From Bolinopsis microptera (Eukaryota; Ctenophora; Tentaculata; Lobata; Bolinopsidae), in the NCBI RefSeq assembly GCF_026151205.1, contig NC_087074.1, positions 13,375,182 to 13,439,181 on the forward strand: 64,000 nucleotides of DNA. The letters are read 5' to 3'. A model generated the notes under the pieces. That model was not told where the DNA came from. It saw only the letters and a list, made by a program, of their open reading frames with translations, and searched no databases. The position numbers and the translations under genes were made by a program. Positions 50,901 through 62,000 of the stretch are shown piece by piece. Every line of letters begins with the position of its first letter. The stretch's first letter is position 1.

Positions 50901-53900
50901 TGTTAAGTTTTATGCTCATTTGTTAAGTATTATGCTCATTTGTTTAGTATTATGCTCATTTGTTTAGTATTATGCTCATCTGTTGTGTTTTTATTTTAAG
51001 ATCGACTGTTGGTACTAATAAAAGACTTGAATGAATGCAAGAATAAAGACTCGAAACTTTCTAGTTTAACAAGTATAAACGGCCCAAACGATTATTATCA
51101 GCTTCTGAATTTCCGTGACGTTATGCTATTATGGCCACAAGTGAGACCTGAACAAACTCAGTGACAAACTCAATGACAAACTCAGTGACGAACTCAGTGA
51201 CAAACTCAGTGCCGAACTCAGTGACAAAGTCAATGACAAACTCAGTGACGAACTCAGTGACGAACTCAATGACAAACTCAGTGACAAAGTCAATGACAAA
51301 CTCAGTGACGAACTCAGTGACGAACTCAATGACAAACTCAGTGACGAACTCAATGACAAACTCAGTGACGAACTCAGTGACAAACTCAGTGACTGATTTA
51401 GTAACTCAGCTGTCCTTATTCTCACATTACTCATTGTCTCAGGAGCACGAGCCGAGTATGTCCGCTGGAGCGTCGTCAAGTAACATTTCCTGTGAGAGTA
51501 TCTCCCCCTCCCCCACCAGTAAGTAATCTCCCCTCCCCCACCAGTAAGTAATCTCCCCTTCCCCACCAGTAAGTCATCTCCCCCTCCCCCACCAGTAAGT
51601 CATCTCCCCCTCCCCCACCAGTAAGTAATCTCCTCTTCCCCTACCAGTAAGCCATCTCCCACTCCCCTCCAGTAAGCCATCTCAGATAACGTTAATTAAC
51701 GTTAATTAACCTAATTGACCGAGGCTGCACGATTTAATCAAACCGAATGTTACTTAGTTCAAGGATCGTTATTTTTTAAAAGTTCGTTAATTTTATTAAT
51801 TATGACAACCCATTTTCAGTGATAAAAGCGAACACGAAAGACAGAACAATATTTGGAGAACTGTCGATAGGTCTCGTTTTCAACGACCAAGTCAGCACGC
51901 TCGATGTTCACATAAACGAAGCTAGGAATCTCACCGGCGTCGACGGAAATCCTCCTAATTGGTGGGTAATGTGAAACACAAGGAAATATTTTTGTTTTTA
52001 TCCTTGTATAATGACTCGTTACTTACGTATTGTTTATTTTTTCTTCTGGTAATTTCCTGGCCGTTTTAATCTTTCGTGATCCGCTTCACAAGCTGTGTCC
52101 TGTAATTAAAACTGAATGTATGTGTAAGTCATTTTACATAATATGATAATATGTCTGATCACGTGACTACCTTCTATCTATAGACATACTCGGTAATTAT
52201 GTAATTATGTAATTATCCACTTATCGTTATACTATTGTCGTAATTCCGGAATAATTAACTTATTATAGTCATACTGGTCAGGGGGTTCCTGAATGATAAA
52301 TCGCTGAATTGAATTTTTCAACTTAACTGTGTTATGATATGAGCGCTTGAGTAGACTGACTACTCCGCAAGCGTTACCCAGACTAGGAATACTTACAATA
52401 TAATATAGTAAGATAATGTTTCAAACCGAGACTACAACATAACTTGCGCTTGTGAGACATACAAATTCAACATTATCCTTTGATATGGTGACCACTTCCT
52501 GTATTCTTCAGGGAGCACCCTTTAGTGAGGTTCCAAACCCTAACATTACAATAATTACACCGAGTGTAAGTAATTAACTAATTGCAACACTGCAACAGTA
52601 CTTACTGTAACCCTTACACTGACCACGCAAATGGGAGTATAATTACAGATAAACGCTGCGTGTAGCGGCAACTACCTGCCAGTCTCTCAACTAACTGTGT
52701 AACGTCTGTAAATGGCCGTGTAGCAGGGAGTTGGCTTGTTTAATGATCCTGGCCAGCATGTCCTAGTTAGGAGATTGGCCACAGGACAGTTAGGATTGTC
52801 TATTAAAGGGCTTATTAAGGGCTTGTAGAATGTAGATCTGGTTATTAATCTTCTGGGATGTTGCCATGGAATATGAATTATATTCGTCTTTATGCAATTA
52901 AAGATGGCTCATTGGTTGAGTCACTTTGCATTGAACTATTGAAGTGACTGAAAAGCAAAAAATCACAAATACAAGAGAACCTCTTAGCACAGTAATATTG
53001 TTCACAAAGTAAACTTGACTAATATAGTCTAAAGATGTAGGTCCCTCTTACTTACTGATATTCAAACAAATCTATAACAAGACCCTAACTTTGTTACTTT
53101 TTACTGAATGAAGCATTACTTATGAGACCAGAGTCCTGACATTATTTTATTTCAGCTATGTGAAAACGTATCTGTTACCGGACAGAAGTAAGACTGCTAA
53201 ACGGAAAACAAAAACGAAGAAAAGAGCAACTAATCCCGTGTTTAACGAGGTAGGCAACTTATTTCTCCTTATTATATTAGTATATATTATAATTAGTATA
53301 TATGTTACAGTGCATCACACTTCGTATCACATGGCACTTCATATTTCTCTAAACGGAACTTTTAAGTGTTAAAGTTGTACTTGCTGCTGAAATTCCTTCT
53401 TTTATTTTTATTGTTCTTTATTAACAATAGCTTGAGTTAATGTAACAAATAACTTGAGTTAATGTAACAAAAAGAATATTTAAACGAACACATCATCAAA
53501 GCGCATAACATTATTTTCTTTTGAATACTATAGCTAGCTAAGACTTACCCGTCCCACGGCAAGGATTCCACTGTTGACTGTTGCAGTTATTAACAATAGC
53601 TTATGACTTCGTTACTGTAGCAAAAATAATGAATGAACGCTCCAACATAACATTATTGTCTTTTGAATACCAGCTAGCTAAATAACTTTATAACATTCCA
53701 CTGTCGCAGTTTGAAAGGTGGAAAAGTATGAACCTGCTCAGTCGAAACTGGCATCATGATCAATTAGACCACCAATTAAACCACTTACTGTTGGCCGATT
53801 AAAAAACTTTTCTTATTCTGCTTAGTCAGACCAGTCCAATACCTCTAACTGGTTTTTTGATTAAGTGATTCGTAAATTAACGCTAACGAGCCCACGGAAT

Positions 53901-56900
53901 TTTCAAAATATTTAATAGATTGAAATATATTAATGGATTTGTAGTCGCTAGAGTATATTCTTGCGAAAATAAATAAAAATAAGTAATTCTATATAACACA
54001 AGTTGTCGATCAGTTCATAAATATCATCCTCCAGGCTCCACTTTCCCTAACTTTCCCTAAGTTTGGCTGATTAAATTAGAAATATGAGTTATACCGAGCA
54101 GACAATGTCTAAATCTTCGATTAACTCTGCCTGCCCAGACGTTCTCACTGATGAGTCTGTTAAATCTGTTGCATTCCCACGGAATGTAAGGAATTCGATA
54201 CTCAACAGCAGACAGGATATCTGTGAAAGCAGACTCCGCGCCGGTCGCGGTCATTGCCTTAGAGGAATTTACCAAGTTGCAATTAGGACATAAATTTGAA
54301 CAAGATTCGTATTTTAGAGTCACCGACTTCCGGATTTCCAATTCAAACAACGGTCGGTGTACTTTTGGTAACCAAAGTCGGACAAAAGTCGTGTTACACC
54401 TGTTGAAATGTGGCTGTTTTCAGCCTAACAGTGTCTGTTGGTTATTTCCAGCTAAATACTTCACACTGAGTATTTACACACATAGCACAGCATTAACAGA
54501 AATCAACCTGCCAGTCCTAAAGAACAAACTTATGTTGAAGTACATTACTACTACATCTTATTAAACTCTCCCCAGATATTCCAATACAAAGCGCCCTCAA
54601 TGGAAGATCTGTGTAGCATGACACTTTGGTTAACAGTGTGGGACACGAGGCAGCTAGGGCACAACATGTTCCTGGGAGAGGTGCGGATACAACTAGATAG
54701 TATCCAGATCACAACACTAACCCCCACCTGGTGGCAACTCAAGCACCTGGTCAGAACCATACTTATGTTATTTTATGAGGGATATTTTCTTTTGTTTGTC
54801 ATAAATATGTGTAAAATGCAAGATTTTGATGCGGTTTTGAATAAGTTAAGAACAATGCATCACCATTTTGTGATATCGATATGTTCACTATTCATCTTGT
54901 AAGATAGCAAGTTGAGTGATAGTCATCAATCACACATTGACAATCTGTCAAATCATGCATCATCTCTCGATAATAGGCTCTAATATACAGTCATTGTGAC
55001 ATGCACTGTATAATTACTGTTAACGAAGCGGCTGATCAGGCACTGGCTATTGAATGTACACCATTTATCAGCGGTTAATGAGCCTTTTTGTATTGTCAAT
55101 ATACTGACTCATGACGATCTCCATTCACGGTATTCATTAGGAATGCTGTCATCCACATATTACCCCGACCTATGAGGTCATCTTTTATGAGGAGCTTACT
55201 TGCTATCATTTAAATTTCCTATCGCGAATTGAAGTTCAAATCGGAACTGTTTCAGGAAGATTCCCATTTCCGGGGTTCCATTCTCTTGGGACTAATGTAC
55301 TGTCCATCACCGGATGACAAGAAAAAGAAGAAAACATGCCTGAAACTCAAAGTAGTGGAGGCAAGAGATTTACCTCTGATGGACAATAACCGCACTAACC
55401 CTTATGCTGCACTGTGAGTATGCTCAGCGATCCTATACTTAATTACTATTTTCTCGTTCTAGGCATATGATACACGATGTAGTTGTGGTCGTTGACTTGT
55501 GGCAAGGTATATTGGTCGCACTTAGGCGATCGAGTAAATTTTACGTAACGCGCAATAACTAATTTATGTTAAAATTTAGAGCCATCTACTGTTTTCGATA
55601 ACATCAATGCATAGTGTACTGTACGTGCGCTGCGCGCGTTCTATCAATGAGGGCTATTGTTAGCCAAAATTGAGAGAAATTGTAGACATACAGAACGTAA
55701 AGATCTGTCTACAATGTCTAACATTTTCATTTCACTTGATGACTTAAGAAAAACACGCTGGAGCCTCGTGATCGTTTATTGAATTAGTTCCTCGGACGTC
55801 AATGAATAGGTAGGTAGGTATACTGTATAGGTCAGACTAGTACCATAACGTCAGCTCTAATCATGAGTTATCATGAGTTGTCTGGAATTTCAGATTATTT
55901 ATAATAAAAAATCAAAATTACAATTTGTCTAATAGTTTTATTCCAATAGGTATTTGATACCAAAGACCGAGTCCAAAGACCACAAGTATAAACTGCAGAT
56001 GAAGAAAAATACTGTTAATCCGAAATGGAATGCCGAAGTGAACTTCAATTGCTTGGATTCAGCCGAAATTGATGATAACGGAATAGAGATTCAGATGCTT
56101 CATTTAGGAAAGGTATGGCTATAGCCTAACCTATATAATTTATAAGATCTTATTTAAATCTTAAAATTTAGGATTCTATTGTATGTTAATCAAATGACCG
56201 CTAATACAAAATATCGATTATGAAGTGATACAATTTGTCCTTTATTCGCTGAACAGTGAACAAGTTGATAATATCATTGTTCTAAGGTTGAAAAGCAGAA
56301 GCAATGTGTTCTGATAGGTGTGGTCAGACTCTGTCAACACAAGATCAACATCAATTCAGCTCTAGATGGACGAGGCATCGAGGTAACACACCAATACACC
56401 ACTAACCATTTTACATTGTGCTAGTCAAAATTCTGCAGCCTAGGATGTATCTTCTAGATTGCATTCAGCTTTACACTATTAGATTTTTCATTTGCCTCAT
56501 AACTACATTAGAATTGGACGATGTGAAATGAAAATAGACGTCCCCGCAATTTCATATGACTTAAGACAGCTAGAAGATCTCAACCATATATGTTTTAAAT
56601 ACTTAGGTCATGAAAGTATAAGTCAGACATTTTAAGTCATTGAACAGCGTTAGATATTCGATACTATAAAGCTACATTCATGCTTAATTTGCTCATTGAT
56701 TGTGAGACAGCTTGAATATACATGGATCATGATCAGTTACGGTTAGTTATATAATACAGTTATAAGTATACGTCTTATATGTAATGTATAGTATACACCA
56801 AAATAGACGTCATATTCAAGATGTCTATTCAAGCTGTCTCACAATCAATGAGCATGAATGTAGCTTTATAGTATCGGATATCTAACGCTGTTCAATGACT

Positions 56901-57038
56901 TAAACTGTTAAAATGTCTGACTATTTTCATGGCCTAAATATCTAACAAAAGACCCACCAGGTTTTACATTGGAAAGAAGCGCTCTCAAAGCCAGGAGTTT
57001 GGGTCGAAAAATGGCATAATCTACGGAGTTGGGAATGA
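38903..57038 (+). CDS. Synaptotagmin-like (Slp)/rabphilin-type Rab effector, 18 exons
   Basis: Exons 38903-39953, 40196-40301, 40522-40728, 41001-41116, 41695-41798, 42104-42496, 47577-47661, 48439-48494, 48592-48660, 48827-48961, 51443-51518, 51820-51961, 53156-53249, 54576-54749, 55256-55413, 55950-56112, 56287-56382 and 56961-57038 (TGA) join in frame to 1100 residues. A 350-residue acidic, Ser/Pro-rich leader precedes the Slp homology domain: helix FLTEEEKAKLQKVLAADE at about 357-374, an eight-Cys FYVE-type zinc finger (CPLC, VCNSC, ICLLC) at about 407-450, then AGYWF. A disordered linker follows, with LPEPKSK and HVTPEP repeats. C2A (about 805-936) and C2B (937-1100) close the protein. 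Slp proteins bind Rab27-type GTPases through the N-terminal domain and membranes through C2. Several calcium-coordinating Asp positions are replaced (PPNCYVK in C2A, RTNPYAA and MLHLGK in C2B), so calcium-independent lipid binding is likely. Confidence 0.85.
40196..41116 (+). CDS. Slp homology (Rab-binding) domain exons with zinc finger
   Basis: Three exons (40196-40301, 40522-40728, 41001-41116) encode the helix-zinc finger-helix unit typical of Slp, rabphilin and RIM. The first helix carries LTEEEKAKLQKVL. The finger has four Cys pairs (CPLC; C-x4-C in VCPVPAC; CNSC; CLLC). The second helix starts DLKAQAGYWFQ, matching the aromatic pair that touches the Rab switch regions in this family. 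The family call rests on this region and the C-terminal C2 pair together. Confidence 0.88.
41533..41672. repeat. Intronic tandem repeat (ACTGGTGTACCCACTCGTAC)-like
   Basis: Several imperfect 10 and 20-bp units built from GTACACTGGTG and CCTACTCGTACACTGG run up to about 20 bp before the Slp exon at 41695. Confidence 0.8.
42171..42252 (+). repeat. Coding 21-bp repeat in the Slp linker
   Basis: Four tandem units of the type AAGCTGCCTGAACCGAAGTC encode KLPEPKS repeats within exon 42104-42496. The repeat is in frame and lies in the disordered linker, so unit number may vary between alleles without harming the fold. Confidence 0.9.
44478..44570. promoter_or_regulatory. Cluster of CACGTG E-boxes in the Slp intron
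   Basis: Five CACGTG hexamers occur within about 90 bp (near 44481, 44495, 44506, 44539 and 44560), in contexts such as TCACGTGGG, TCACGTGCG and CCACGTGAC. Such density is unusual for AT-rich DNA and suits bHLH-zipper binding. Function is inferred only from sequence. Confidence 0.4.
44904..45040. repeat. Four consecutive hairpins (inverted repeats)
   Basis: Perfect inverted repeats follow one another: 44904-44912 with 44927-44935 (9 bp, TGTAATCCC), 44940-44945 with 44972-44977 (AACACA) plus an inner GTGCGC/GCGCAC, 44981-44993 with 44998-45010 (13 bp, CAGATCATCCCGC), and 45015-45022 with 45033-45040 (ATAAACCC). No protein is encoded, and the origin (structured RNA or foldback transposon) is open. 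Confidence 0.8.
46073..46106. promoter_or_regulatory. CACGTGAC pair including a perfect GTCACGTGAC palindrome
   Basis: CACGTGAC at 46073-46080 is followed by GTCACGTGAC at 46097-46106. The latter matches the CLEAR/M-box consensus used by MiT/TFE bHLH-zipper factors in animals. Binding is unproven. Confidence 0.4.
46470..46714. promoter_or_regulatory. Five perfect CRE octamers in a diverged tandem duplication
   Basis: TGACGTCA occurs at 46470, 46493, 46516, 46684 and 46707. The flanking words GGGGTCTTGCGTAAGA and CATAAAGTGTGACGTCA occur in both halves, showing a duplication about 190-200 bp apart. The octamers at 46493 and 46516 are 23 bp apart, as are those at 46684 and 46707. This is a candidate intronic enhancer of the CREB/ATF type. 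Confidence 0.5.
46591..46626. repeat. 14-bp perfect inverted repeat
   Basis: TACCAAGCATACCA at 46591-46604 is mirrored by TGGTATGCTTGGTA at 46613-46626 with an 8-bp loop, and a CACGTG sits at the first arm-loop junction. It lies between the two CRE-bearing blocks. Confidence 0.85.
49841..50627. repeat. Foldback element with inverted minisatellite arms
   Basis: The left arm (49841-49947) is a run of TGTGGCACTTGCGGCACTA-type units. The right arm (50472-50627) is a run of the reverse-complement units (TTAGTGCCGCAAGTGCCACA). About 520 bp of unique AT-rich DNA without a gene lies between them. It sits in the Slp intron between 48961 and 51443. Confidence 0.75.
50808..50990. repeat. 20-bp minisatellite (TATTATGCTCATTTGTTAAG)n
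   Basis: About nine units, with minor changes such as GTACTC, TTTAG and GTCAAG, lie in the Slp intron. Confidence 0.93.
51151..51392. repeat. 12-bp minisatellite (AACTCAGTGACR)n
   Basis: About twenty 12-bp units run in the intron just before the exon at 51443. Since 12 is a multiple of three the array is open in several frames (NSVT repeats on the plus strand, Ser/Leu-rich on the minus). No acceptor starts it, so it is treated as intronic. Confidence 0.93.
51493..51684. repeat. Tandem array of 25-26 bp units each carrying a 5' splice site
   Basis: The unit CTCCCCCTCCCCCACCAGTAAGT spans the end of the Slp exon (51443-51518) and its donor, and is repeated about six more times into the intron. 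Five copies keep GTAAGT and the last two have GTAAGC. Reading past the first donor meets a TAA within two codons. Confidence 0.9.
51820..54749 (+). CDS. C2A domain exons of the Slp-type gene
   Basis: Exons 51820-51961, 53156-53249 and 54576-54749 encode a type-I C2 fold: FGELSIGLVF, LDVHINEARNLTG, YVKTYLLPDRS, KRKTKTKKRATNPVFNE, LWLTVWD and FLGEVRIQLDS. The order and the KRKTKT basic strand match Slp and RIM C2A. The SDPY loop Asp is replaced by Asn-Cys, and only one Asp remains in the third loop. Confidence 0.88.
55256..57038 (+). CDS. C2B domain exons of the Slp-type gene
   Basis: Exons 55256-55413, 55950-56112, 56287-56382 and 56961-57038 encode GSILLGLMYCP, LKLKVVEARDLPL, NPYAALYLIPK, KYKLQMKKNTVNPKWN and a final HWKEAL...WVEKWHNL before TGA. 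The ending matches the W-x-x-W-H-x-L close of Slp and rabphilin C2B domains. Loop Asp residues are largely absent, so calcium binding is unlikely. Confidence 0.85.
56603..56938. repeat. Foldback (inverted-repeat) element in the last Slp intron
   Basis: Left arm 56603-56723 and right arm 56820-56938 are reverse complements with small indels (for example AGTCATTGAACAGCGTTAGA and GATTGTGAGACAGCTTGAAT in the left arm, both mirrored in the right), separated by a loop of about 95 bp. The right arm ends about 20 bp before the last exon. Confidence 0.88.
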
Positions 57039-57669
57039 AATTAGTGGGTATTTTCAAAATACCCACATTCTCTACAACAATTCGCCACTTCCAGGAGAAG
57101 AACTAGGAAATAGTTGCGCTCCTCAGTGACTAAACTAATTTTGTAAATTGTACCTGTAATTACGGAGATGACGCGAGTGTTTTGCAGAAGTTTAGGAGTA
57201 TTTAACCGCAAATTTTTAATTTTATTTATAACGTAGTACATTGTTGAGTTTTGAGCGCATTTTGAACATTTTGAACACACACACTGTGAAGATGATACCT
57301 TGGGCTATCCACTGAGTTCCTGACCAAGTTAATACCTTTCGGGTAACAATGGTTATGCATTTCGATATAATGGTTGTAATGGCTGTGATACTAATAGGTG
57401 TAATGGTTGACATGGTTGTATTCTGTTGATATTTTTGGTCGTGTTGTTTTATTAACAAACGATTCTTACGAGTATCTTCTTGCCTATTGTTTATTTGCTG
57501 CTCTTTTATCCTTTTGGGGTTCTGACACTTTGTGAATGTGTTCTTGGGTGCACTAATTTTTACCTCATTAGTCATTACGTTTTTAAAGCCAGGTCTAGCC
57601 TGCACTAAAAATCTAACCCCAACAAGGGGTACTTAAAACACACATCGGACTTAGCACTTTTACCGAGGA
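57039..57669. other. 3' flank between the convergent genes
   Basis: This follows the TGA of the Slp-type gene and should contain its 3' untranslated region. I found no clear AATAAA before 57800, so the transcript end is unresolved. Short frames on the minus strand have no support. Confidence 0.4.
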
Positions 57670-57910
57670 GGGGGGTTCTCAACACTTTTTTACACCATAC
57701 ATAACAAAAAGGCAAAAGCGTAGTGTAAAAAAGTAGGTAGGAAAAATAATAGGAAAATAAGATTTTTAGAAGACAATTTAAAAGTGTAATTAATAGTGTA
57801 AAAAAGTGTAAAAAAGTGTACCTTTTTTACTACACTTTTTACTACACCATACACCAAACAAAACCAAAAGTGTAGTGAAATAAAGTGTAAAAAAGTGTAG
57901 TGAACCCCCC
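57670..57910. mobile_element. MITE with GGGGGGTTC...TTTTTTACAC terminal inverted repeats
   Basis: Left terminus 57670-57695 and right terminus 57885-57910 are reverse complements apart from a couple of bases. The interior repeats AAAAGTGTA and TTTTTTACAC words and the phrase TACACCATACA in both halves, so it looks like a palindromic element of about 241 bp with internal duplication. A poly-C tract follows at once. Confidence 0.65.
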
Positions 57911-59023
57911 CCCCCCCTCCCCTCCCCCTTTACCATCCCTGGCCTTTGGCTTCCTGCAATTGACCAGTATGAGTAACTTTGTAACCATGGGGTTGTCTGA
58001 AAAACCGGGCTATCAAATATTTTAAAATTCGATGGTAAAAATTCGTGAGGTAAAATGTTGAGGGGTAAAACGCTTTAAATACCCCAAATGCTGGTATGCG
58101 GTCAAGTTAAAGTTAAAGTCTGGTTGGTTCCTAGATTTGACAAATGTTTATGTTTTTAGAGTTAATGCGAATTGTTTCATATAATTCATATTCTCACCTG
58201 TAAATATCAATATTCGTGATAAAAATGCAAAAACATGCTGGTTCTGAGAACCGATATCTTTGTAATCTTTATACTTAGTCGTATTTTCATCTAGGATAAA
58301 ATATTGCTAACTTCTACGTCATCCTAAGCTAACTTGACATCGGTTAAATCGCTGTAAGCCTATGTCGAATCTCGTTTCAAAGATTATGTTCTACTATATT
58401 CAAGTTGGTCAAGCTACAAAATTTTAATTAAAATTCATCAAAAATTAAATTATGACTTTATTTAATCTAAAAATTTCGCCAATTATTCACAATATAGCAT
58501 ATATAGGCCAAATTTAACTTTTTAACTTTTTTATCTAAACAAGCACGTTCTGACCATTTGCAATGGGAGTCCTATTAAAATGAAAAATTTCAATTAATTC
58601 GAAGGACTTTCAAGTTTTGAGTATTATTTAATTTTTTGAACGGCACTTTACTGTTCCTCGGTTTTGGTCGATGATCGGGATATATTTGTTATTTTGCCCG
58701 AATTTTTGATGTTTTCTGTTTAGTTATTACGTGGATTTATGACGGACAGATTATAGTATATTGTAGTGTAAATATAATTTTTATCCTTAAACATCGAACA
58801 GCTTAATTGACTTTTTCATCAACCGCCCAAAACAGTTAAAACGCATATTTTGAGCCAATAACAAAAAGTTGACTAACATCTCTAAATCTGAATTCTCTCG
58901 ATCATAATAATAAATAGTTCCTCTTAATTCTTTTAGCTTTTAATAAAATTCGAAAGCAGAAATTCAAGTCACATGCAAAACTTCCACTGCACTCATCCTA
59001 ATTGAAATAACTTAGCTGTCTCA
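57911..59023. other. Intergenic AT-rich DNA, no feature seen
   Basis: The rest of the interval between the two convergent genes contains only AT-rich sequence and a poly-C tract at its left edge. No frame or repeat was recognised. Confidence 0.4.
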
Positions 59024-59029
59024 TTTATT
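59024..59029 (-). terminator. AATAAA polyadenylation signal of the androglobin gene
   Basis: TTTATT on the plus strand reads AATAAA on the minus strand, 23 bases downstream of the TGA at 59053. The predicted 3' untranslated region is therefore very short. Confidence 0.7.
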
Positions 59030-59052
59030 ATCTAAACTCAAACACAGTCTCA

Positions 59053-62000
59053 TCATTTCTTCCCTTTCTTTGCACCCTTTGGACTCTTCGGTTTCTTGGC
59101 GGATGGTGGTTTGGGTGAGGGTGTGGTAACCTGTTCTGGTTCCATGGCAGCTATCCTGGCTGCTTCCTCCGCTAACTGTTTCTGTCGCAGTGTGTCTCTC
59201 AGTGAGAACATTTCCTCCCTCAGCGAGTCTACCTCCACCTGGCATAAGAACTCATTTAACACCCGTCCAAATCAGAGGCTAACTCTTCTGAACGGAGCTA
59301 ACAGAAAATATCCTTAAATATCAAATTAAATGTCCAACCCAGGAAATAGCTAATAAACTGCTCCCAGTCTCTGACTAACCTGCATGTTCTCAGCTGTTAG
59401 AAGTAGTTGCTCCTTCAAATCATTTCTATGAGCTCTATTTTCCATTCGACCGTCCAGAACATTTTTTCTTCCGTCGTGGAACTCTTCCACCTGTAAAGAA
59501 GACACGTAAGAAGAGTAAAATCATCCGAATATTTTTCAGTGTTTCCTATTGCACAGATCAGGTACAAAGTAACTGTTTGCGTCAGTTTAGATTAGATCTG
59601 AAAAGCAATTAAATCATTTAATAAAAATGTTCGCTATTGATTGACAAGTCGGTACTCGGTGACGTTTTGCGGGGTACTGCAACTTTATAATTGTAAGAAA
59701 CAAAAAGTCGACTCTGCCCACTATATGACTCAAAAACGTCAAAAATCCTTTGTAAGCTTTGTGTGTCGGCAGATCGATTTTTTCAGACGGATTTCCCTGT
59801 ACTACTAAGAATACAAATTATGATATTATTATTGGGCAATAGCGCTCTTTTTCTAATAGCGCTCTTTTTCCACACATTAATTTAGGTGATACCTTCTCAC
59901 GATGTTCATCAAGGTGTCGGAGATTTTCTTCGTCGTCAAACAAGAGGACATCATCATAGTCACCCTTGACGTACGGCTGGAAAGGAGGTGGAATCTGGTA
60001 GAATTTGGGAGAAGGTGGTCTCATTTCCGACACGGAGAAGGTTACAGTTCCCGAATGTTCATCCTTGGTGGCCTCCTGCAAAATTAGCGTTCAGGTTGCT
60101 GTAGTGGGTTATACAATAATGGTAAGATTTTAGAATAGCAAGATGGCAGAACTTACAGCTTCAGCACCGTCTCCTATGCTAAGTCTTTCCTCCACTTTCG
60201 GTTTCTCCTCTACTTTCTCCTCACCCTCCTTTTCTGCTTTCTCCTTCGCTTCCTTTTCAGCTTCCTCTGCTTTTCGGGCAAGATATTTTTCTCTCAATGC
60301 TTTAGCCTGAATATTTGATACATCATGAAACAATGTTACAAAGCGAAAAGGAACAAGATCTCAAAAATGAACACTCCTAAACTGCAATCCGTCAATATCG
60401 TGATGTTTGATCATAGTCACAGTAGTTCGGCTGGTTAGGTTTTGAAAAGCTGAAACCCACCTTAGCAGCTCGCCCTGGCTGGAGCTCCTCCCATGTTGCT
60501 TTGATACTCTTTATTTCATCTTCTCTTTGTGTATCTCGTTTCAGTGTCACCTCTTCGCCTGATGAGATGTTTAAAATACAATTTCTCTTGCAGAATTGTG
60601 ATTTGTGAGTTGTCGTTCAAATGTCAAACGGTAAAAATAAAATTATTGGAACTGTGCAGTTGCACTGTGCAGTGATGTTGTCAGAATTTCAGATGGGAAT
60701 TACTTCTGCACATTGCCAAATGAGTTGAAAATATAAAATATTCCTACCCGCATCTGCGCAGACTCTCAACAGCCAATAAGGTTTTGATTCATCGAAAGCT
60801 GGCGAAGGCGCCTTTTGTCCCGGTTTGGCAGCATTCTTAGGATTCGACTTCTCTTCCCTTGCTCCTCTTTTCTTGTTGGGAGTTGAGGGTTTCTCTTCTG
60901 CGATGCTGCCTGACGTCGGTCTATCTGAGACTAGGTAATGAAATATCAAGGAATTGATATTTTATGGCCTGCTTGTGGGTATATGCGCTATAGTCGCTAA
61001 TCGAACTTTCTCATATTCGAGATCTGCTGTAGAAATTTTTTACCTCTGGGTTGCGTACCAACCACCGATAACAAATTGCAGGTATGTCGTCAGACTCAAA
61101 CAACACAATCAAATCAGAGCAAATATTTTTCGTGTCAGAATTAGAACAACATGTGGGACTTCACTCTTCAGTGCCAGAAAAAGAGTAAGATGAGAACAAA
61201 GTAATATGTGTATTAAGGCTGAAAGAAAACCTGCATCAGAATCTTTTGGCAATATCTGATCTAGAATACTCTGCCATGGTGATTCGTTGTTGTTCCAGGA
61301 ATCTCTTAACACAGTGGCTTGCACTATGTAACGGTGACTCTAAAAGCATCAGATTAAAAGAAATTGTTGTATATATTTTGTTGCATAACTAATTCGACCC
61401 ATCATCTTCTAAAATTTTTGATAATTCAGATTATATCAATCCTTGTACCTTCTTGCGAGGGGCAGCGTCCGGGTCCGCCGCGACGGGGGTTTTAGTCCTA
61501 CCCGGAGACTTAGTGCCACTCTTTGCACCTACGGAACGACCTGTCACTCTGTTAGTATTTGCGAACTAAATTGTTCAGAAAATACGATGAACTATTTAAG
61601 ACATAATCAAATATTTCAAGTTAATTAATCACTAACTCAGTTTTGTCAAAGAACTGATTTCGCTTTTAATAACACTGAGGGTACGTAGAATTAAGAAAAA
61701 GTGCAATAAAAAGGACCAGCGTACAAAACATCAAAACTAGGATTAACTTGAAGGGAGCATGGGAGTACAAAAATGAAACCTTAGAGGGAGGTTTCTAGTT
61801 TAATCCCCCCTCTAAGATGACCAACCTCTCTTGAATCTTGATATCAGCGGGTTAATGATTAATTTAACAAGGTTTTATGCACTGAATAGGAACGATATAT
61901 CAACATAAATGAGCAATTAGTTGGCTAATAAAAACCACCAAAAGAAAGCCTGTTACACACGAAACGATTCAAAATGACGGACCAGCTAAGACGGCTTCAA

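Noticed and set aside
51161-51526. 121-codon frame with NSVT repeats running into a real Slp exon
   Set aside because: It is in frame with exon 51443-51518, but no acceptor or start ATG with context precedes the array, and the real acceptor at 51442 is good. Most likely a chance result of the 12-bp period. A transcript reading through it would change this view.
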